From Anoxybacillus ayderensis (GTDB taxonomy: Bacteria > Bacillota > Bacilli > Bacillales > Anoxybacillaceae), in the NCBI RefSeq assembly GCF_000833605.1, contig NZ_JXTG01000001.1, positions 263,312-327,311 on the forward strand: a stretch of 64,000 nt of DNA, given 5' to 3'. The translations under genes and the position numbers were made by a program. Of the stretch, positions 37,580 to 47,174 are shown in pieces. The notes below the pieces were generated by a model. The model did no database searches, was not told where the DNA came from, and was given only the letters and a program-made list of their open reading frames with translations. Numbering within the stretch: the first letter of the stretch is position 1; each line of letters starts with the position of its first letter.

Positions 37580-39376
37580 ATGGAAAAGTTAGACGGAAAA
37601 TCGTTGGATTTAGTGCAAACAAACATCGAAGCATTAAAGAAGCTATTCCCAGAAGTCGTGACGGAAGGAAAAATCGATTTTGAGAAACTAAAACTTATAC
37701 TTGGTGAAGAAATTGAAAAAAGAAATGAACGATACGAATTTACATGGCATGGCAAGACACAAGCCATGAAACTTGCGCAAACCCCGTCCACTGGAACGCT
37801 TAGACCAGACAAACAATCAAGCAAAAACTGGGACACGACGGAAAACCTTTATATTGAAGGGGATAACCTCGAAGTATTGAAGCTATTGCAAAAATCATAC
37901 TTTGGCAAAATTAAAATGATTTACATCGACCCGCCATACAACACCGGAAAAGACTTTGTTTATAAAGACGACTTCCGCGATAACATTAAAAACTACAAAG
38001 AAATGACGCAGCAAACAACAAAAGCAAATACCGAAACAAACGGACGGTATCATACCGATTGGTTGAATATGATGTACCCGCGGCTAAAACTGGCGAGGAA
38101 TTTGTTAAGGGAGGATGGGGTTATTTTTATTAGTATTGATGATCATGAAATGGCGAATTTGAAGAAAATTTGTGATGAGATATTTGGGGAGGATAATTTT
38201 ATTGCGCAGTTTGTTTGGAAATCAAAACTAGGGAAAGTGGGGACAACTTCAACCATATCAACTACACATGAGTATATACTTTGTTATGCTCAAAATATTC
38301 AGATGGTTACTTTTAAAATGATTGAGAAAGAAGTCGAAGGGCGCAAAGAAAATTTACGTCAATGGGGACAAGCTGATAGACGGGAAGATAGACCATCTAT
38401 GTATTATCCTATAACTATAGACGGAGTAACAGTATATCCGATTAAAGATGACGGCTCAGATGGAAGGTGGCGTGTGGGACAGGAAACGGCAAAGCAGTTG
38501 TTATCTCAAGGATTTTTAGAGTTAACTAATAAAGGTGGTAAATATGAGATTTACAGAAAGTTCCCTCCAGGATTTTCTATAACTCCACATGACACACTTT
38601 TATTGGATGATATTGGTACAACAGCGAAGGGATCAATAGCCTTAAAAAAAATAAATATGCATAACTACTTTGATTATCCAAAGTCTGTTGAATTAATTAG
38701 ATTTTTCTGTAATTTATGTACATCAGACCCTTCGATTGTCCTAGACTTCTTCTCCGGTTCCGCGACTACCGCCCATGCGGTGATGCAGCTAAATGCCGAA
38801 GATGGCGGGAATCGGAAGTTTATTATGGTACAGTTACCAGAACCAACTGCTGAGAACTCAGAAGCGTATAAAGCTGGCTACAAAAACATTTGCGAAATCG
38901 GAAAAGAGCGTATTCGTCGTGCGGGGGAAAAAATTGTGCAGGAAACAGGAAAAACGGATTTGGATATAGGATTCAAAGTGTTTACGCTTGATTCGTCAAA
39001 CGTGAAAACGTGGGATCCTGACTTTGAAAACTTAGAGCAAACCCTCCTCGACTTGCAAAATAATATGAAAGAAGACCGGACAAAAGAAGATTTATTGTAC
39101 GAAATTTTATTAAAAATCGGTCTGCCGCTCACGACGGCGATTGAAGAAATCGACTACAACGGCAAAACGATTTACAACGTCGGGTTTGGTGCGGTGCTAT
39201 TGTGCTTAGAAGATGACATTGATTTGGACATTGTCCACGAAATGATGAAACATAAGTCCGAACATTTATCGCCGAAAGTCATTTTTAAAGAATCGGGCTT
39301 TATAAACGACTCGGTGAAAATAAACGCCATTCAAACATTGAAAAAGAACGGAATCAACGATGTAAGGAGCGTGTAG
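37580..39376 (+). CDS. mod: Type III restriction-modification DNA methyltransferase (Mod)
   Basis: This 598-aa beta-class N6-adenine methyltransferase protects host DNA and supplies target recognition for the complex. Motif IV is MIYIDPPYNTGKDF (D117), and the AdoMet motif I (LDFFSGSATTAHAV, near 389-400) follows it, the order expected for the beta class. The target recognition domain lies between them, about residues 190-380; its DNA is visibly more AT-rich than the rest, which suggests past exchange. Mod is followed by res after 3 bp. Confidence 0.93.
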   Translation: MEKLDGKSLDLVQTNIEALKKLFPEVVTEGKIDFEKLKLILGEEIEKRNERYEFTWHGKTQAMKLAQTPSTGTLRPDKQSSKNWDTTENLYIEGDNLEVLKLLQKSYFGKIKMIYIDPPYNTGKDFVYKDDFRDNIKNYKEMTQQTTKANTETNGRYHTDWLNMMYPRLKLARNLLREDGVIFISIDDHEMANLKKICDEIFGEDNFIAQFVWKSKLGKVGTTSTISTTHEYILCYAQNIQMVTFKMIEKEVEGRKENLRQWGQADRREDRPSMYYPITIDGVTVYPIKDDGSDGRWRVGQETAKQLLSQGFLELTNKGGKYEIYRKFPPGFSITPHDTLLLDDIGTTAKGSIALKKINMHNYFDYPKSVELIRFFCNLCTSDPSIVLDFFSGSATTAHAVMQLNAEDGGNRKFIMVQLPEPTAENSEAYKAGYKNICEIGKERIRRAGEKIVQETGKTDLDIGFKVFTLDSSNVKTWDPDFENLEQTLLDLQNNMKEDRTKEDLLYEILLKIGLPLTTAIEEIDYNGKTIYNVGFGAVLLCLEDDIDLDIVHEMMKHKSEHLSPKVIFKESGFINDSVKINAIQTLKKNGINDVRSV

Positions 39377-39379
39377 GAG

Positions 39380-42334
39380 ATGAAGCTAAAGTTTCAGGGG
39401 GATTTAACCTACCAAAAACAAGCGATTGATTCCGTTGTGCAAATTTTTAACGGGCAAGAACTGAGCCAATCGAATTTTACCGTTTCGTATGGACCAAATG
39501 CTGGAATGATTCAAACAGCGCTCGGGATAGGAAATCGTTTAGACCTTACGCCCGATGAAATGTTAAAAAACGTTCAAGACGTTCAATTGAAAAACGGCTT
39601 GCCGCGCAGCGAGAAGTTAGACGGTATGAATTTTACGATCGAGATGGAAACAGGAACAGGGAAAACGTACGTTTATTTGCGAACAATTTATGAATTAAAT
39701 AAACATTACGGTTTTACAAAGTTTGTCATCGTTGTCCCGTCTGTTGCCATCCGCGAAGGAGTTTATAAATCGCTGCAAATCACAAGAGAGCACTTTAATG
39801 AACTATATGACAACAAGCCGCTAGAATATTTTATTTACGATTCACAAAAATTGGATCGCGTCCGCAATTTTGCGACCGCTACGACGATTCAAGTGATGAT
39901 TATTAATATTGATGCTTTTCGTAAAAGCTTTGAAGATCCAGAAAAAGAAGACAAAGCAAACGTCATTCATCGCCCGAACGACCGTTTAAATGGCTATCGA
40001 CCGATTGATTTTATTCGCCAAACGAACCCGATTGTTATTATTGACGAACCGCAAAGTGTCGATACGACGCCAAAATCAAAAGAGGCGATTGCGTCACTCA
40101 GCCCATTATGTACATTGCGTTATTCGGCAACGCATGTCGATAAATACAATATGATTTACCGACTGGATGCGGTCGATGCTTACAACCAAAAACTTGTTAA
40201 GCGAATTGAAGTCATGTCCGTTCGCTCTGAACCGTCGTTTAATGTGCCTTATATCAAGCTAGTAGATGTGAAGGAACGAAAAGCAACGATTGAACTGGAT
40301 GTCGAGACGCGTGGGAAAGTAAAGCGAACGACGAAAACGGTGAAATATGGCGATGACTTATATGACGTTTCTGGAGAACGTGACGTATATCGCGGCTATA
40401 TTGTTGAGCAAATTGACTGGACGCCGGGGAACGAATCGATCGAAATTAACGGTCATTATTTACGAATCGGTGACGCCATAGGTGATATTGACGATGATAC
40501 AATTAAACGTTATCAAATTCGTAAAACAATCGAAGAGCATTTAGATAAAGAATTGCGCTTACGCCATCGAGGCATTAAAGTGCTTAGTTTATTTTTCATC
40601 GACAAAGTCGCAAACTATCGCGACTACGATAAAGATGGCAATCCGATAAAAGGAAAATATGCCGTGATGTTCGAAGAAGAGTATCAAAAATTAATTCAGA
40701 AGCCAAAATATCGCACGCTATTTAACGACATTGACGTCGATATCCCGATTGAAAAAGTGCATAACGGCTATTTTGCGCAAGATAAAAAAGGGAGATTAAA
40801 AGATACGAAAGGGAATACGGAAGCGGATACGGATGTATATAACCTTATTATGAAAGACAAAGAACGGTTGTTAAGTTTGGATGAGCCGCTTCGCTTTATT
40901 TTTTCGCACTCCGCTCTGCGCGAAGGTTGGGACAACCCAAACGTATTTCAAATTTGTACATTAAAAGATTCATCGGGAACGTACGTATCACGCCGTCAAG
41001 AAATTGGTCGCGGGCTGCGCTTGGCCGTAAATCAAAACGGTGAACGAGTGCAAGATGACAGTGTGAACATATTAACAGTGATGGCAAATGAATCGTATGA
41101 AGAGTTTGTTGCTTCTTTGCAAAAAGAAATGGAAGAAGAAACAGGCGTGACTTTCGGCAAGATCGAAAAACACGTATTTGCCAAATTAACGTATATCGAT
41201 CCAAATACAGAAGAACCGATGCAAATGGGCTACGATTTATCGGCTAAATTGTACGAAGAGCTGAAGCGTAATGGCTACATTGATGATAAAGGAAAAGCAA
41301 AGCCAGAGCTAAAAGAAGCGATAGATAATCATACATTGAATGTTGGCGAAGATTTTCAACCGTGGAAGCAAGCGATTTTGCACGAAATTAACCATTACTT
41401 GCAGCACTTGCCGATTAAAGATGCGACGAAAAAGAAAAGAGTACAATTAAATAAGCAAGTGTTTTTTGGTGAAGAGTTTCGTCAGCTTTGGGATCGAATT
41501 AAATATAAGACGGTCTACTCCGTTCAAATCGACAGCGATCAACTCATTCAAAAAAGTATAAAAAGCATTCAACACATGCCGCGTATTGAAAAAATTCGTA
41601 TTATCAGCAGAAAAGATCAAGTGGCGATCGACCGCGTCGAAGGAGTACACTTGGAAACCGTCAGTGAGCGAGTAGAAGATTATGTTACAGCGCATCATAC
41701 GTTGCCAGACATTATTACTGAACTGCAAAACCGCACGAATTTAACGCGAAAAACAATCGTTGAAATTTTAACCGGCTGCGACCGTCTCGATGACTTTAAA
41801 AACAATCCGCAAAAGTTTATGGAAGAAGTCACAAAAGTCATTCAGCGCGAAATGAAACTGCTTTTAAAAGATGGGGTAAAATATTACAAAATCGGCGGAG
41901 ATGCATATTATGCCGTCGAGCTGTTTGAAAATGAAGAGCTGCTTGCGTATTTAAACAACAATGCGATTCGTAGTGAAAAATCGTTGTTCGATCATATCGT
42001 ATATGATTCTACAATTGAGGCAGACTTTGCGGAACGATTCGAAAGAGACGAACATGTCAAAGTGTATGTCAAACTGCCAAATTGGTTCAAAATCGACACG
42101 CCAATCGGAGCTTACAATCCAGACTGGGCGCTTGTGATCGACAAAGATGGCGAAGAAAAGCTATACTTCGTTCTCGAAACAAAAGGAACCGACTGGGAAG
42201 GTGCACTTCGCCCAGAAGAAGCGGCGAAAATCGACTTCGCCCGCAAACACTTCCAAGCGATTCATACAAACGTCGAATTCATCGGACCAGAGAGAGATGT
42301 GAATGAATTTATGCTTCGGGCAATGAGCCGATAG
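39380..42334 (+). CDS. res: Type III restriction enzyme subunit (Res)
   Basis: This 984-aa protein combines an SF2 helicase and an endonuclease. Walker A is METGTGKTYVY (K95), Walker B/DEAD-like box IIDEPQ (D222), motif III LRYSATHV, and the arginine motif lies in SRRQEIGRGLRLAVN. The C-terminal nuclease has a PD-(D/E)XK site: D915 in YNPDWALV with E933 and K935 in LETKG. It needs Mod for DNA recognition and cuts after ATP-driven communication between inversely oriented sites, as known for EcoP1I. All key residues appear intact. Confidence 0.93.
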   Translation: MKLKFQGDLTYQKQAIDSVVQIFNGQELSQSNFTVSYGPNAGMIQTALGIGNRLDLTPDEMLKNVQDVQLKNGLPRSEKLDGMNFTIEMETGTGKTYVYLRTIYELNKHYGFTKFVIVVPSVAIREGVYKSLQITREHFNELYDNKPLEYFIYDSQKLDRVRNFATATTIQVMIINIDAFRKSFEDPEKEDKANVIHRPNDRLNGYRPIDFIRQTNPIVIIDEPQSVDTTPKSKEAIASLSPLCTLRYSATHVDKYNMIYRLDAVDAYNQKLVKRIEVMSVRSEPSFNVPYIKLVDVKERKATIELDVETRGKVKRTTKTVKYGDDLYDVSGERDVYRGYIVEQIDWTPGNESIEINGHYLRIGDAIGDIDDDTIKRYQIRKTIEEHLDKELRLRHRGIKVLSLFFIDKVANYRDYDKDGNPIKGKYAVMFEEEYQKLIQKPKYRTLFNDIDVDIPIEKVHNGYFAQDKKGRLKDTKGNTEADTDVYNLIMKDKERLLSLDEPLRFIFSHSALREGWDNPNVFQICTLKDSSGTYVSRRQEIGRGLRLAVNQNGERVQDDSVNILTVMANESYEEFVASLQKEMEEETGVTFGKIEKHVFAKLTYIDPNTEEPMQMGYDLSAKLYEELKRNGYIDDKGKAKPELKEAIDNHTLNVGEDFQPWKQAILHEINHYLQHLPIKDATKKKRVQLNKQVFFGEEFRQLWDRIKYKTVYSVQIDSDQLIQKSIKSIQHMPRIEKIRIISRKDQVAIDRVEGVHLETVSERVEDYVTAHHTLPDIITELQNRTNLTRKTIVEILTGCDRLDDFKNNPQKFMEEVTKVIQREMKLLLKDGVKYYKIGGDAYYAVELFENEELLAYLNNNAIRSEKSLFDHIVYDSTIEADFAERFERDEHVKVYVKLPNWFKIDTPIGAYNPDWALVIDKDGEEKLYFVLETKGTDWEGALRPEEAAKIDFARKHFQAIHTNVEFIGPERDVNEFMLRAMSR

Positions 42335-42340
42335 AACCGA

Positions 42341-42374
42341 TTAGACAGGAGTTGATAAAACTTCTGTCTTTTTT
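42341..42374 (+). terminator. Intrinsic terminator after res
   Basis: AGACAGGAGTT and AACTTCTGTCT form an imperfect stem followed by eight T residues, closing the type III operon. Confidence 0.8.
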
Positions 42375-42546
42375 TTATTTTGTGATGGGGTTTTATGGTA
42401 CCTGTTATACCCAGAGATTCGATAGAGTCACAGACTTCTATCTTTTCGAGAATAGTTATGCCACAAATTGTGGACATATTTTTTCGAACGGTTCATATGT
42501 TCCTTATTAGGGGAGTCACTCGTGACAGAAAGGGGAATAGAGAGTT

Positions 42547-44244
42547 ATGGCGAATTGGGAAGCCTTTAGGGTGTCAGATGTTGTGAAAAAAATTTCAAAC
42601 GAAGAGTTTGTGTTACCTGTGATTCAAAGAAGGCTTGTTTGGAATGAAGAAAAAATGGAATTGCTATTCGATACTTTGCTTAAAGGGAATTCTTTCGGAG
42701 GGATTATTTGTATTGAAGAAGAAAAAGGATCTGAACCGCTTTTTGCGTTTCGACCTTTTTCTAAAGAAGGACATCCTCTTAGTTCGGTGCAGCGAGAATT
42801 TCTAAATAAAGGGCACATGCTTGTAATAGACGGTCAACAAAGGCTGCAAACTTTTTACATAGGTTTGCTTGGTAGTTACGAAGGAAAGCAAATGTACTTT
42901 GATTTGTTCAGTGATTTTGCTAATTTAGAATACTCCTTTAAATTTGAAAATGACGAATCTAAATTACCTAAATACGATCAAGAAAAAGAGGGTATTAAAG
43001 AACATATGTGGTATAGTGCAAAAGATCTCTTTAGAAGACTGAAAGAAACGCAAGATGAGGATCAAGTAGCAGACGAGATCATACGATTGAAGCATATAGT
43101 GAATGAGACGGAAAAGAACTATGTATTTCGAAATGTACGGGTATTTTATAAAAATATTTTTTCAGCTACAAATATCGGGGTGTCAAAAATCACGGTGAAT
43201 AAATCTTTAAACTTGAACGAGAATCGGCAAAGAGTGGTTGAACTATTTAGAAGGCTCAATGATGGAGGAACGAAACTGTCTTCGTACGATTTAACGGCCT
43301 CTATTTTGAAAGGTTTCGATGGGAAAATTGAGTTGTTTTTAGATGTTATTTCAAAAGAAAACGACGACATCGGTTTATCACAAGATACGTTAATTAATTT
43401 ACTTTTTGTTTTGCGTGATACGCCAATGAAGCAAATGACCGAAATTAATATAGAAGATGCTGAATTTGCGACAAAGCATTTTTCGAGAATACAAAAAACA
43501 ATCAAGGTGTTAAAGAATTTTTTGAAGGCAGTGGGACTTTATAGTTATTACTTAAAAGAGAAAAACCGATCTTTTATTCCTTTGTATTTCATCGCTTATA
43601 ATATTTTTTATAGAACACCACTCGAACAACCACTAGATGAAGAAATGTTCGATAATTTCGATACAAATAATAGTAATTTCCAAAAAATACGTGAGTGGTT
43701 ATATAAGTCCTTATTAAATGGCGTATTTAGTAGAGGATGTGGGTGGATTCCTTATAAAACAGGAATTCGAAAAATATCTAGTATTGTTAAAGAGTATAAG
43801 CTGAAAGATTTTCCCACAGATGAGTTATTTAAGGTATACAGAAGCCATCCATTGCGTTTTTACGATATTCGTACTGCTTATTTAAACGAATTCGACAGAG
43901 AGATTGTATTTCAAATGATTTATGATGAAATACCGAGTATTCGTGAGAATGATATAGATCATATACATCCTGTAAATATTTTACGATCTCATGGATATGA
44001 TGAATATGAGATCAATCGCATAGGAAATTATCAGTTGCTGGATAGTGTGACAAATAGATGGGTGAAAAATGGTAAATCTCTAGGTGAATGGATAAAAAGT
44101 AATGTGAGTGAAAAAGATACTTATTTGCGAAAACATTTAATACCTGCAGATGAAACTTTGTGGGAAGCATCTAGTTACAGGGATTTTCTAAAAGTTCGAG
44201 AAGAACTGATTGTATCTAAAATTAAGGAAAGGCTTTCCTTATAG
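42547..44244 (+). CDS. DUF262/HNH protein (GmrSD-like restriction system)
   Basis: This 565-aa protein has an N-terminal DUF262 (ParB/Srx-like NTPase) domain: LPVIQRRLVWNEEKMELLFDTLLKGNSFG and the DGQQRLQTFYIG motif (D95). The C-terminal DUF1524-like HNH domain shows NDIDHIHPVNIL (H472, H474) and INRIGNYQLLDSVTNRWKNGKS-like residues. This is the fused GmrS-GmrD layout of type IV systems that cleave modified phage DNA; a modified-DNA target is inferred. It lies 210 bp after res, behind its own AGAAAGGGG ribosome site, and probably has its own promoter. Its DNA is AT-rich relative to res. Confidence 0.85.
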   Translation: MANWEAFRVSDVVKKISNEEFVLPVIQRRLVWNEEKMELLFDTLLKGNSFGGIICIEEEKGSEPLFAFRPFSKEGHPLSSVQREFLNKGHMLVIDGQQRLQTFYIGLLGSYEGKQMYFDLFSDFANLEYSFKFENDESKLPKYDQEKEGIKEHMWYSAKDLFRRLKETQDEDQVADEIIRLKHIVNETEKNYVFRNVRVFYKNIFSATNIGVSKITVNKSLNLNENRQRVVELFRRLNDGGTKLSSYDLTASILKGFDGKIELFLDVISKENDDIGLSQDTLINLLFVLRDTPMKQMTEINIEDAEFATKHFSRIQKTIKVLKNFLKAVGLYSYYLKEKNRSFIPLYFIAYNIFYRTPLEQPLDEEMFDNFDTNNSNFQKIREWLYKSLLNGVFSRGCGWIPYKTGIRKISSIVKEYKLKDFPTDELFKVYRSHPLRFYDIRTAYLNEFDREIVFQMIYDEIPSIRENDIDHIHPVNILRSHGYDEYEINRIGNYQLLDSVTNRWVKNGKSLGEWIKSNVSEKDTYLRKHLIPADETLWEASSYRDFLKVREELIVSKIKERLSL

Positions 44245-44279
44245 GAGATGATTTTGCCTAACTTGTCACACTCAAAAAA

Positions 44280-44394
44280 TTATCGAATTTTCACCAAAAC
44301 AGAGAGCCACGCCTCTCTGTTTCCTCATTCCCAAAGCAGGAATCTCCTCGCTTTTATCGAAAATACACAACAAAACCGAAAGCGAGGTGCATAT
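44280..44394 (+). promoter_or_regulatory. Structured leader of Rpn copy 1
   Basis: The leader carries a terminator-like stem ACAGAGAG/CTCTCTGT (44299-44320), then AAAGCAGGA (44333), CCTCGCTTT (44346-44354) and AAAGCGAGG (44379-44387) containing the ribosome site. The last two are perfect 9-nt complements, so the ribosome site can be sequestered. The same leader precedes the other Rpn copies. Confidence 0.6.
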
Positions 44395-45273
44395 ATGGCC
44401 ATTGATCATGATCGGTTGTTTAAGGAGCTGATCACGACGTTTTTTGAAGAGTTTCTTCTTCTCTTTTTCCCTCATGTGCATGAGCATATCGACTTTCAGC
44501 ACGTGTCGTTTTTGTCGGAGGAATTGTTCACCGATGTGACGGTGGGGGAGAAGTATCGCGTGGATTTGTTGGTTGAGACGAAGTTGAAAGGGGAGGATAG
44601 CCTTATTATCGTCCATATCGAAAATCAAAGCTACGTACAGCCATCGTTTCCAGAGCGGATGTTTATTTACTTTAGCCGTTTGTTTGAAAAATACCGAAAG
44701 CGCATGTTGCCGATTGCGGTATTTAGTTACGATTCTCTCCGACGTGAACCTTCATCGTTTACGCTCCAATTTCCTTTTTTCGATGTGCTTCATTTTCAAT
44801 TTCTTACTGTTGAGTTACGCAAACAAAACTGGCGTGATTACATTCGCCACGACAACCCAATTGCCGCTGCGTTGTTAAGCAAAATGGGGTATACTGAAAG
44901 TGAACGGGTAGAACTAAAGAAGCAGTTTTTACGAATGATTGTGCGCATGGAATTAGACGAAGCAAAGCAGCGATTATTAATCGGTTTTTTTGAAACATAT
45001 GTGAAGCTGTCGGATGAGGAAGAACAACAATTGCGAAACGAGGTGAACGAGATGGAAACGAAAGAAAAAGAACAAGTGTTAGAGTTAATTATTTCATATG
45101 AGAAAAAAGCGTTAGAAAAAGGCTTGAAAGAAGGGGTGGAACGAGGTCTACAGCAAGGTCTACAGCAAGAAAAACGCCAGATCGCGAAAAAGATGCTCGC
45201 GAAAGGCTACGACGTACAGACGATTCACGAACTGACGGAGTTGTCCGTGGAAGAAATTGAGAGGTTGAAATGA
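44395..45273 (+). CDS. Rpn-family recombination-promoting nuclease, copy 1
   Basis: This 292-aa member of the Rpn/PD-(D/E)XK nuclease family is often annotated as a putative transposase. The nuclease core has D57 in YRVDLLVETK and E76-x-Q78 in VHIENQS. A helical region follows and the tail holds GLQQ repeats (two here) before EKRQIAKKMLAKGYDVQTIHELTEL. E. coli Rpn proteins are magnesium-dependent endonucleases that raise recombination; the cellular role here is unknown. ATG 44395 follows GCGAGGTG. Further copies lie at 47323, 51304 (partial), 51721 and 57877, all on the same strand. Confidence 0.85.
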   Translation: MAIDHDRLFKELITTFFEEFLLLFFPHVHEHIDFQHVSFLSEELFTDVTVGEKYRVDLLVETKLKGEDSLIIVHIENQSYVQPSFPERMFIYFSRLFEKYRKRMLPIAVFSYDSLRREPSSFTLQFPFFDVLHFQFLTVELRKQNWRDYIRHDNPIAAALLSKMGYTESERVELKKQFLRMIVRMELDEAKQRLLIGFFETYVKLSDEEEQQLRNEVNEMETKEKEQVLELIISYEKKALEKGLKEGVERGLQQGLQQEKRQIAKKMLAKGYDVQTIHELTELSVEEIERLK

Positions 45274-45310
45274 TATGGTGCTGTTCCTCTTTTTTAAACA
45301 TGATTTTATA

Positions 45311-45345
45311 TAACTAAGGGAGCCATTCGGCTCCCGTTAATTATG
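45311..45345 (+). terminator. Hairpin after Rpn copy 1
   Basis: GGGAGCC and GGCTCCC pair around ATTC. A related stem follows copy 2. The stretch from here to 45647 has no convincing gene; it contains a roughly 100-bp segment (about 45360-45440) also present after copy 2. Confidence 0.6.
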
Positions 45346-45647
45346 TATGCATGTGTGTCAGTAAGAAGGAAAAGTACCATCTTAATTTAGCGAAAAATGT
45401 TCAAAATTTACTGTGGGTTTCTACAATATTCGACAACGTTTTCTTTGACGTTTCAGTACGATAGAATTGACGGATATTTTCAATTTATAAGGGGAGAAAA
45501 AACATCACGGGAGATGTTTTATCTCATTGTTGTTTTGTTTCGTTCTAGCAAATGCCGTTATTTTGCATCGATACGGAAGGGTGCCGAACAGAACCGGTGA
45601 TCACGTCCAGTTACTGCCGGAAATCGAAAAGAGAGGGAGAAGAGGAT

Positions 45648-46109
45648 ATGGGAAGATGGCATACTGAGCGCAATTTGCAAAATGCTGATTGGAAACGAAT
45701 GAAAGAAATATACGAATCCGTTGGTTGGGCGAAACATACGGAAGAAATCATTCAGCGCGTGTTTCAAGCGAGCAATATCGTGGCGCTTGCCTTTTCCGAA
45801 GGCCGCCTTGTCGGATTTGGTCGCGCCCTTTCTGACGGCGTGTTTAATGCGGCGATTTATGACGTCGTCGTTCATCGCGATGATCAAGGTCGAGGCATCG
45901 GAAAGGCGATTGTGGAAGATTTGCTTGCGCAGCTTGAGGCCGTGTCGTGTGTCCATCTTATTTCCACGACCGGAAACGAGCCGTTTTATATGCAAACAGG
46001 TTTTCGCAAAGCGAAGACGGCGCTCGCCCGCTATCAAAGCGCGGAGTTGGCAACGCAGTATTTGGAAGGGGGAAACAACATTGAACATTCGCCACGCAAC
46101 GGTCGATGA
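45648..46109 (+). CDS. GNAT family N-acetyltransferase
   Basis: This 153-aa acetyltransferase has the acetyl-CoA motif A VHRDDQGRGIGKAIVEDLL, preceded by LVGFGRALSDGVFNAAIYDV and followed by the C-terminal PFYMQTGFRK. The family transfers an acetyl group from acetyl-CoA to an amine; the substrate is unknown. ATG 45648 follows GAGAAGAGG; the open frame from 45552 has no ribosome site. The next acetyltransferase gene overlaps its end by 29 bp. Confidence 0.85.
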   Translation: MGRWHTERNLQNADWKRMKEIYESVGWAKHTEEIIQRVFQASNIVALAFSEGRLVGFGRALSDGVFNAAIYDVVVHRDDQGRGIGKAIVEDLLAQLEAVSCVHLISTTGNEPFYMQTGFRKAKTALARYQSAELATQYLEGGNNIEHSPRNGR

Positions 46110-46584
46110 TGCCGAACGGCTCGCTGCGCTCATTTTGCAAGTCGAGTCGGAGTCGGACTATCTGCTGTTTGAAGCGGGGGAACGCAAGCTCACTCCCGAA
46201 CAGCAGCGCAGTCACCTCGAAGCGATCACGAACGAAGACAACACGACTATATTGCTTGCCGAGACGGATGAAGGGGAGTTGGTCGGCTATTTATTGGCAA
46301 GGGGTGGATTTGCAAGACGAAATCGACATTCCGTTTACATTGTCATCGGACTGCTCGCCGCTTTTCGTGGAAAAGGAATGGGCACAATGCTGCTGACAGA
46401 GCTGGAGAGATGGGCGCGGGAAAAAGGCGTTCGTCGCCTTGAACTGACCGTCGTGGTCGACAATGCCCCTGCGATTTCTTTATACAAAAAGATGGGGTTT
46501 GAACAGGAAGGCGTCAAGCGCCATTCGTTGAATATCAACGGTCGATACGTCGATGAATATTACATGGCAAAATTGCTGTCATAG
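46081..46584 (+). CDS. GNAT family N-acetyltransferase (second of an overlapping pair)
   Basis: This 167-aa protein starts at TTG 46081, 8 nt after AAGGGGG, giving the sequence NIRHATVDDAERLAALIL typical of GNAT N termini. The acetyl-CoA site is LLAAFRGKGMGTMLLTELERWA, followed by LELTVVVDNAPAISLYKKMGFEQEG. It overlaps the upstream acetyltransferase by 29 bp, suggesting translational coupling. The higher GC compared with flanking Rpn genes is notable. The substrate is unknown. Confidence 0.85.
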   Translation: MNIRHATVDDAERLAALILQVESESDYLLFEAGERKLTPEQQRSHLEAITNEDNTTILLAETDEGELVGYLLARGGFARRNRHSVYIVIGLLAAFRGKGMGTMLLTELERWAREKGVRRLELTVVVDNAPAISLYKKMGFEQEGVKRHSLNINGRYVDEYYMAKLLS

Positions 46585-46616
46585 CTTGTACGAATGAGGA
46601 AAAAGAGGCGAAAGAG

Positions 46617-46820
46617 GTGGGTCATGTTTATTTTTTCACCGGATTTCCTGGGGTTATTTCCTCGATGTTGCTTGAGGAGCTGATCGCGAAATGGGCTCCA
46701 TAAAAGATTCATATGCTTGTGCTACCTAATATGAAAGACAAGAAAAGTCCGACGCTGAATTTTTGGGAATGGTTTTTGTATGAGCTCGGTATTGAACCGG
46801 GCTCATACTGTGTTATTTAA
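46617..46820 (+). pseudogene. Remnant of an SDR/fatty acyl reductase-like gene
   Basis: One frame reads GHVYFFTGFPGVISSMLLEELIAKWAP, an in-frame stop, then KIHMLVLPNMKDKKSPTLNF. The YFFTGFPG start with a following IHMLVLP strand is the nucleotide-binding start of extended short-chain dehydrogenases. The frame is interrupted and ends after about 65 codons, so it is a decayed N-terminal fragment. From 46821 to 47174 I see no supported gene. Confidence 0.5.
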
Positions 46821-47174
46821 CTAATGAGGAAAATTTCAATCACTCTTTAAATTTCGTGCATCAAATTATTTGCTGGGACATAAACTTGTGGACGGCAATT
46901 CGATTGAGGACATTCAAAAGCATTCGTGTACTTTTCGTTCATATGCGACAAATGAGGAAGAGCCGTATAGAAGGTTTTTCCTTGACAGTGGTGGCAAGCT
47001 GAACAAAGTTGAGGGAATGCAAAATCAAACAAGCTTGCAATACGATAATATGGACACGTTAATGCCGCTACCCCTGCACTTTGCACCAAAGGCAAAAGAA
47101 TATGCTAAGATGGTGTTGTAGAACGAACAGGCGGGAAACAGCGAAAGGAATGGTGCGCATGAATATACAAAAAA

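Noticed and set aside
45397-45600. 67-codon + strand frame between Rpn copy 1 and the acetyltransferase
   Set aside because: Low-complexity sequence lying in the duplicated Rpn downstream region, without a ribosome site.
46847-47095. 82-codon - strand frame with several cysteine pairs, and an overlapping 83-codon + strand frame
   Set aside because: Neither has a ribosome site or recognisable motif; the cysteines look like chance or a much decayed zinc-finger gene. Not enough to call.
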